48,366 nt of DNA from Gammaproteobacteria bacterium (GTDB lineage Bacteria > Pseudomonadota > Gammaproteobacteria > Pseudomonadales > Pseudomonadaceae), in contig CAJCIO010000044.1 in the NCBI GenBank assembly GCA_903970465.1, positions 1-48,366 of the forward strand, read 5' to 3'. How positions within the stretch are numbered: the stretch's first letter is position 1; each line of letters opens with the position of its first letter. The notes under the pieces were generated by a model, which was given only the letters and a program-made list of their open reading frames with translations, had not been told where the DNA came from and made no database searches. Shown piece by piece: positions 43,704 through 48,366 of this stretch. The translations under genes were made by a program, and so were the position numbers.

Positions 43704-44209
43704 CCGCTTTCAAAACGCTGCGGCCATCGACCCTGAGCCGCGAGCAGTTCATCGCCACCTTCGGCGATATCTACGAGCACTCGCCCTGGGTCGCCCAACA
43801 GGCCTTCGATCAAGGCCCGCTGAGCGATGAGATCGAAACACTACACGAGCGCTTGAGTGAGGTGCTGCTGCACGCCGACCAGGCCGCACAACTGGCGCTG
43901 ATCAACGCGCACCCGGACCTGGCCGGTAAGGCCGCCATTCAGGGCGAGCTGACCGCCGCCAGCACCAGCGAGCAAGCGGGCGCCGGTATCCACCTGTGCA
44001 CGCCGGCAGAATTCGCACGCTTTACCGAACTCAACGAGGCCTACAAGGCACGTTTCCGGTTCCCGTTCATCATGGCGGTCAAGGGCAGTGATCGGCATCA
44101 GATCCTGGCCGCCTTCGAGCAGCGCATCCAGCACTCGGCGGAGGTCGAGTTCGCCTGCGCCCTGGCCGAAATCAACAAAATCGCATTGTTCCGTCTGCAC
44201 GCACTTTGA
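43700..44209 (+). CDS. uraD: OHCU decarboxylase UraD
   Basis: 2-Oxo-4-hydroxy-4-carboxy-5-ureidoimidazoline decarboxylase, 169 residues, producing S-allantoin. The catalytic histidine lies in ALINAHPDLAGKAA (~73). Further family stretches are FGDIYEHSPWVAQQAF and FRFPFIMAVKGSDRHQIL. It overlaps puuE by 4 bp and is followed by alc after 24 bp, so puuE-uraD-alc form one operon. Confidence 0.96.
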   Translation: MTAFKTLRPSTLSREQFIATFGDIYEHSPWVAQQAFDQGPLSDEIETLHERLSEVLLHADQAAQLALINAHPDLAGKAAIQGELTAASTSEQAGAGIHLCTPAEFARFTELNEAYKARFRFPFIMAVKGSDRHQILAAFEQRIQHSAEVEFACALAEINKIALFRLHAL

Positions 44210-44233
44210 CTCTCTGATTCGAGGCCACGTCCA

Positions 44234-45229
44234 ATGAAAACCTACGCCGCACCCTTCGAAAAATACGTCAACCTGGCCGATGCGCGCCTGGGTACCAAGG
44301 CCCTGTCGGTCACCGACGACTGGTTCGCCGACGTCAACCGCCTGTTTCAGCCCACGCCAGCGGTGTGGAAAGAAGGCGTGTTCGACGACAACGGCAAGTG
44401 GATGGACGGCTGGGAGTCGCGCCGCAAGCGTTTCGAAGGCTACGACAGCGCGGTGATTCGCCTCGGTGTCCCCGGTTCGATCAAGGGCGTCGACATCGAC
44501 ACCTCGTTCTTTACCGGCAACTTCCCGCCGTCGGCCTCGCTGGAAGCCTGCTTCGTCGCCGACGGCGACCCCACCGACAACACCCAGTGGGTGGAAATCC
44601 TCTCGGCGGTCGAGCTGCAAGGCAACAGCCATCACTACCACGCCATCAGCGATGCCCAGGCGTTCAGCCACCTGCGCTTCAACATCTACCCGGATGGCGG
44701 CATTGCGCGCTTGCGCGTGTACGGCGTGCCGCATCGCGACTGGGCAGCAGTGGATGCCAGCGAACAACTCGACCTGGTCTCGTCCCTCAACGGCGGCCGC
44801 GCACTGGCCTGTTCCGACGAGCATTACGGCAGCATGGGCAACCTGCTCAACCCCGGCCGTGGCGTGAACATGGGCGATGGCTGGGAAACCGCCCGGCGTC
44901 GCACCCCCGGCAACGATTGGGTGATCATCGCCTTGGGCCATGCCGGCGTGGTCGAACAGGTGATAGTCGACACCCTGCACTTCAAGGGCAACTACCCGGA
45001 CAGCTGCTCGATCCAGGGCGCCTTCGTCAAAGGCGGCACCGACAGCCAGATCGAAACCCAGAGCCTGTTCTGGCGCGAACTGCTGCCCAGCCAGAAGCTG
45101 CAGATGCACCAGGAGCACAGCTTTGCGGAGCAGATCAAAGACCTCGGGCCGGTGACCCATATCCGCCTGAATGTATTCCCCGATGGCGGTGTGAGCCGGC
45201 TGCGGGTGTTGGGCAAAGTGGCGCGGTAA
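44234..45229 (+). CDS. alc: Allantoicase
   Basis: Hydrolyses allantoate to ureidoglycolate and urea, 331 residues. Two homologous jelly-roll allantoicase repeats are visible. The first contains [20 protein letters not shown] (~91-110) and the second [20 protein letters not shown] (~245-264). Each is followed by [19 protein letters not shown] or [19 protein letters not shown]. It is cytoplasmic. A ribosome-binding site is weak. A REP pair separates it from allA. Confidence 0.96.
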   Translation: MKTYAAPFEKYVNLADARLGTKALSVTDDWFADVNRLFQPTPAVWKEGVFDDNGKWMDGWESRRKRFEGYDSAVIRLGVPGSIKGVDIDTSFFTGNFPPSASLEACFVADGDPTDNTQWVEILSAVELQGNSHHYHAISDAQAFSHLRFNIYPDGGIARLRVYGVPHRDWAAVDASEQLDLVSSLNGGRALACSDEHYGSMGNLLNPGRGVNMGDGWETARRRTPGNDWVIIALGHAGVVEQVIVDTLHFKGNYPDSCSIQGAFVKGGTDSQIETQSLFWRELLPSQKLQMHQEHSFAEQIKDLGPVTHIRLNVFPDGGVSRLRVLGKVAR

Positions 45230-45249
45230 ACGTCCAGCACGCCTTCGCC

Positions 45250-45310
45250 ATCGAACGCGCGAGCCTGCTCCCACAGTGTGGGAGCAAAGCTCGCTCGCGA
45301 ACAGGCCAGC
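45250..45310. repeat. REP pair between alc and allA
   Basis: GCGCGAGCCTGCTCCCACAG meets the opposed TGTGGGAGCAAAGCTCGCTC almost without spacer, giving a compact hairpin downstream of alc. It may reduce readthrough into allA. Confidence 0.8.
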
Positions 45311-45392
45311 ACCGATTGCACATCATATTCCCGCAGATGCCGGTGCAGAAGTTGCATCTAAACTCCCACCACTGCCCCAAGAGCACCTAGCA

Positions 45393-45896
45393 ATGCGTAC
45401 CCTCATCATCGAACCCCTCAGCAAAGCCGCCTTCGCACCCTTCGGTGATGTCATCGAAACCGCCGGCAGCGATCACTTCCTGATCAACAACGGCTCGACC
45501 CAGCGCTTCCATCGCCTGGCCGATGTGCACACTGCCACCCCGGACGACACAGCCATCATCAGTATCTTCCGCGCCCAGGCGTTGGCGATGCCCTTGACCG
45601 TGCGCATGCTCGAACGTCATCCGCTGGGCAGCCAGGCGTTTATGCCGCTGCGCAGCAAGGCCTTTTTGATCGTGGTTGCGCCGCTGGGCGATGAACCACA
45701 GCCGAGCCAGGTGCGCGCGTTTGTCAGCGATGGGCAGCAAGGCGTCAACTACCATCGCGGCGTGTGGCATCACCCGATCCTGACCATCGAGCAGGAAGAT
45801 GATTTTCTGGTGGTTGATCGCAGTGGCGAGGGCAACAACTGCGATGAGTTTTACTTTGCCGAAGAGGATCTGCTGGTGTTGCCGATTCATGGCTGA
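45393..45896 (+). CDS. allA: Ureidoglycolate lyase AllA
   Basis: Converts ureidoglycolate to glyoxylate and urea, 167 residues, completing purine breakdown. Family stretches are PLSKAAFAPFGDVIE (~8-22), MLERHPLGSQAFMPLRSKAF and GVNYHRGVWHHPILTI, the last holding the metal/active-site histidines. The urea-producing lyase was formerly called a hydrolase. The start ATG has AAGAGC ahead. The urea released here is a plausible substrate source for urease elsewhere. Confidence 0.95.
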   Translation: MRTLIIEPLSKAAFAPFGDVIETAGSDHFLINNGSTQRFHRLADVHTATPDDTAIISIFRAQALAMPLTVRMLERHPLGSQAFMPLRSKAFLIVVAPLGDEPQPSQVRAFVSDGQQGVNYHRGVWHHPILTIEQEDDFLVVDRSGEGNNCDEFYFAEEDLLVLPIHG

Positions 45897-45913
45897 TTTG
45901 CGGTGATCCCACC

Positions 45914-45937
45914 GGCCTCTTCGCCGCCGAAGAGGCC
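45914..45937. terminator. Hairpin after allA
   Basis: GGCCTCTTCG-CCGC-CGAAGAGGCC is a perfect 10-bp stem with a four-base loop 18 bp past the allA stop. It lacks a strong T-run and resembles a minimal REP, but its place suits transcript-end formation. The rest of the 418-bp gap to the next gene holds only the sigma-54 promoter at 46180 and no gene. Confidence 0.6.
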
Positions 45938-46179
45938 TTCCCCGCGTGTATGGCAGCTGAACAATCCCCCGCCCGTTGGACCTCCAAAAAAAACCTGTCC
46001 GAACGCCCCACATTTGGGAGCCCTGCGCCGTAACGGAGCATGGCTGCATCCACCAATCTTTTCTGACCATTTGATCAACTTAAAGACTTTGCCGCCTAAT
46101 TGGCCGGAGCGCCTTTAAATCAGACCATCTGGACAAAATATCCCCTCAAAAGCTCATGCCAGCTACATTTTGTGACTTG

Positions 46180-46195
46180 TGGCCCGCCTCTTGCT
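46180..46195 (+). promoter_or_regulatory. Sigma-54 (-24/-12) promoter of Tsx-like gene
   Basis: TGGCCCGCCTCTTGCT matches TGGCACG-N4-TTGCW with one mismatch and keeps GG-N10-GC. It lies about 120 bp upstream of the porin gene in an AT-richer stretch. It predicts nitrogen-controlled expression of nucleoside uptake. Confidence 0.72.
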
Positions 46196-46314
46196 ATCAA
46201 AACTGCGCAAAGACAAATCTGACCGAGCGGACGACTTTAAAGTTCGCGGTATAAGGCGCCAATACAGAGCGCCACCCTTAATAAACCGAACTCATTTCAC
46301 CTGGGAGCAATTGA

Positions 46315-47103
46315 ATGAAGCGCACTCTTTCGAGCCTGATGTTGGCGGGGACATTGGCACTGGCTGGGGGTCAGGCGTTTGCGGGCGACTGGTTGCAATG
46401 GCAGAGCAACAGCCTGACCTATCTGTGGGGCAAGAACTTCAAAGTCGACCCCGAGATGCAACAGACTTTCACCTTCGAACATGCCGACAGCTGGAAGTAC
46501 GGCGATAACTTCCTGTTCGTCGACAGCATCACCTATCCGGGCAAGACCACCAGCAATAACGGTCACCACACCCTTTACGGCGAGTTCAGCCCGCGCCTGT
46601 CAGCCGGCAAGATCCTCGGTCAGAAGATCGCCTTCGGCCCCGTCACCGACGTGCTGCTGGCTGCCACTTACGAGTTTGGTGAGGGCGACAACGAGTCCTT
46701 CCTGATTGGTCCAGGTTTCGACCTGGCGATCCCGGGTTTTGACTACTTCCAGCTGAACTTCTATAACCGCACCAGCCGCGGTCCGCGTCCGGGCGACCAT
46801 GTCTGGCAGATCACCCCGGTATGGTCTTACACCATCCCGATGGGCCGTTCCGATGTGCTGATTGATGGTTATATGGACTGGGTGGTCGATAACGACAAAA
46901 ACAGCCGTGGCGAATACCACGCCAACTTGCACTTCAACCCGCAGGTCAAATATGACCTGGGCAAAGCCATGGGCTTTACCCCGCAAAAGTTGTATGTGGG
47001 CTTCGAGTATGATTACTGGAAGAACAAGTATGGTATCGACAGCACTTCAGGCTTCGAAACCAACCAGAATACGGCGAGCGCCTTGATTAAAGTGTTCTAC
47101 TGA
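46315..47103 (+). CDS. Nucleoside-specific channel (Tsx/OmpK-like) outer membrane protein
   Basis: Outer-membrane beta-barrel of 262 residues related to Tsx/OmpK, which pass nucleosides. A signal peptide (MKRTLSSLMLAGTLALAGGQ, cleavage after AFA ~23) precedes a mature part starting GDWLQWQSNSLTYLWG. Alternating strands and a C-terminal aromatic (KVFY) fit a barrel. Family stretches are TFEHADSWKYGDNFLFVD and LYVGFEYDYWKNKYG. CTGGGAGCAATTG precedes the ATG. Being next to the purine catabolism genes, it probably imports nucleosides or purine bases for them. Confidence 0.87.
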   Translation: MKRTLSSLMLAGTLALAGGQAFAGDWLQWQSNSLTYLWGKNFKVDPEMQQTFTFEHADSWKYGDNFLFVDSITYPGKTTSNNGHHTLYGEFSPRLSAGKILGQKIAFGPVTDVLLAATYEFGEGDNESFLIGPGFDLAIPGFDYFQLNFYNRTSRGPRPGDHVWQITPVWSYTIPMGRSDVLIDGYMDWVVDNDKNSRGEYHANLHFNPQVKYDLGKAMGFTPQKLYVGFEYDYWKNKYGIDSTSGFETNQNTASALIKVFY

Positions 47104-47119
47104 AGACTATCGCTTAAAC

Positions 47120-47215
47120 GCGACCGACGCCTTAGCGGGCAAGCCTTGCGCCCACAGAGTTGACCGATCTGGCGTCATACACCTGTGCGAGCAAGGCTTG
47201 TTCGCGAAAGCGATC
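47120..47215. repeat. REP pair between porin and aminotransferase genes
   Basis: CCTTAGCGGGCAAGCCTTGC and opposed CACCTGTGCGAGCAAGGCTT with TTCGCGAAAGCG, between convergent genes. It probably doubles as a bidirectional terminator. Confidence 0.8.
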
Positions 47216-47232
47216 TTGCTCGCAACCCCTGA

Positions 47233-48366
47233 CTAAAAAGCCCGCCGCAACCGCCGCAAACCCTCCTCGATCGCCTCCACCCCCGGTGCCGCAAACGATA
47301 GCCGGATGCTGCTCGGGTCCGGTGCATCCGCATAAAACGCACTGCCCGGCACGAACAGCACGTTCTCCTTGATCGCCCGCTGCAACACCGCCTGCGCGTC
47401 GACCCCGTCGCGACAGCGTCCCCACACGAACATGCCGCCCGCCGGTGGCGCGACCTCAAGATACTCCGTCATCGTCTGCAACCCGCCGAGCATGGCCTGA
47501 CACTTGGCGCGATACCCCGCCACCAGCGCTGGCAACGCCCGATCCAGCGCACCACTGGCCAGATAGTTGGCCGCAATGCGCTGTGTCCAAGGCGAGGTGC
47601 ACAGATCGCTGGTCTGCTTGGCGATCAGGCAGCGCTGGCGTACCGCAGGCGGGGCGATCATCCAGCCGACCCGCAGACCGGGCGCGAGGACCTTCGACAG
47701 ACTCGACAGATGGATCACCCGCCCCGCCGCACCCGGCACTTGCAACGACAGCTCAAGCAACGATGCAACCGGCTCGCCCTCGAAACGCAGCGCGCCGTAA
47801 GGGTCATCCTCGACCAGCAGAAAGTCATGGTGCACGGCCAGTTCCAGCAGCTTAAGGCGGCGCTGCAAGGGCAGGCAGGCACCAGTGGGATTGGCGAAGG
47901 TCGGCACGCAGTAGAGCAACCGAATGGCCCCGCGCGGCTGGTCTGCCAACTGTGCGGCCAGCGCCTCGGTGTCCAGCCCCTCAGCGTCGGTAGCGGCGCT
48001 GAGCATACGCATCCCGGCGAGGCGCAGCGCCTGGACGGCCGCGGGATAGGTCGGGCGCTCCACCAGCACGGTGTCACCAGGATTGAGCAACACCTTGATC
48101 AGCAGATCAAAGCCCTGCTGGGAGCCTGTGGTCACCACCAAATCGTCCGCCGTGGTGATCACACCCCTGCTTGCCATCAGCGCCACCAATTGCTCGCGCA
48201 ACGCGGGCAGCCCCTCGGTGGCGCCGTATTGCAGGCAATCCAGCGGTGTGTCGCGCAGTGCCTGCTCGCTGGCCTGCTGCAGCGCGGCCCGATCGAAAAA
48301 CTCCGCCGCCGGGTAGCCACCGGCGAAGGAGATCATCCCCGGCTGCGACAGGTACTTGAACAGCTC
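47233..48366 (-). CDS. PLP-dependent aminotransferase, fold type I (partial)
   Basis: Aminotransferase of the LysN/2-aminoadipate transaminase-like group (AAT class I/II). The visible part covers 377 codons and lacks the N-terminus: codons for ELFKYLSQPG lie upstream of the internal Met at 48336, so translation begins beyond the window. The PLP lysine is in VIHLSSLSKVLAPGLRVGW. Other family stretches are ISFAGGYPAAEFFD, GSQQGFDLLIKVLL and VEDDPYGALRF. No N-terminal GntR domain is visible. The donor and acceptor are unknown. Confidence 0.88.
   Translation of the reverse strand, partial: ELFKYLSQPGMISFAGGYPAAEFFDRAALQQASEQALRDTPLDCLQYGATEGLPALREQLVALMASRGVITTADDLVVTTGSQQGFDLLIKVLLNPGDTVLVERPTYPAAVQALRLAGMRMLSAATDAEGLDTEALAAQLADQPRGAIRLLYCVPTFANPTGACLPLQRRLKLLELAVHHDFLLVEDDPYGALRFEGEPVASLLELSLQVPGAAGRVIHLSSLSKVLAPGLRVGWMIAPPAVRQRCLIAKQTSDLCTSPWTQRIAANYLASGALDRALPALVAGYRAKCQAMLGGLQTMTEYLEVAPPAGGMFVWGRCRDGVDAQAVLQRAIKENVLFVPGSAFYADAPDPSSIRLSFAAPGVEAIEEGLRRLRRAF

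Overview
The window is a GC-rich chromosomal segment from a fluorescent Pseudomonas (putida/fluorescens lineage). This rests on the ligA-zipA-smc block, the pyoverdine genes pvdQ/fpvI/fpvR, the purine catabolic genes next to smc, and many Pseudomonas REP elements of the type GTGGGAGCAAGGCTTGCCC. No tRNA, rRNA, insertion sequence, phage gene or CRISPR array was seen.

Region 1 (1-8539): an operon on the minus strand encodes a urea-type ABC importer (urtA, urtB, urtC and the start of urtD, running off the left edge). Divergent from it is a large membrane sensor: an NCS1 (purine-cytosine permease-like) domain, a cysteine-rich patch, a histidine kinase and a receiver in one protein. A LuxR-type response regulator overlaps its end. 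Region 2 (8540-15734): a complete Nit1C nitrilase cluster, nitBCDEFGH, preceded by a sigma-54 promoter, an IHF-like site and a perfect 17-bp inverted repeat. Nit1C has been linked to growth on cyanide as nitrogen source and to nitrogen starvation. Region 3 (15790-20091): pvdQ, with a perfect PvdS box, divergent from an ECF sigma gene (fpvI) with a Fur-like box and its FecR-type anti-sigma gene (fpvR). Region 4 (20349-24835): a flavin monooxygenase, a nitrilase-fold protein lacking catalytic residues, an AraC regulator, two small genes and a strongly structured RNA candidate.

Region 5 (24914-32756): housekeeping genes ligA, zipA and smc, plus a GntR regulator. Region 6 (33080-47103): purine catabolism. 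xdhABC (hypoxanthine/xanthine to urate) and guaD (guanine to xanthine) are followed by a GntR regulator, a DUF945 gene, uraH, puuE, uraD, alc and allA (5-hydroxyisourate to glyoxylate plus urea), then a Tsx-like porin with its own sigma-54 promoter. No urate-oxidising enzyme is in the window. A PLP aminotransferase runs off the right edge.

The common theme is nitrogen scavenging: purine breakdown makes urea, the urt genes import urea or a related amide, Nit1C handles nitriles or cyanide, and the permease-kinase hybrid probably senses one such compound. The most unusual physical feature is REP activity. There are period-exact tandem arrays (units of 95, 90, 99 and 65 bp), and REP sequences sit in frame inside three coding regions: nitD, the smc hinge and xdhA.
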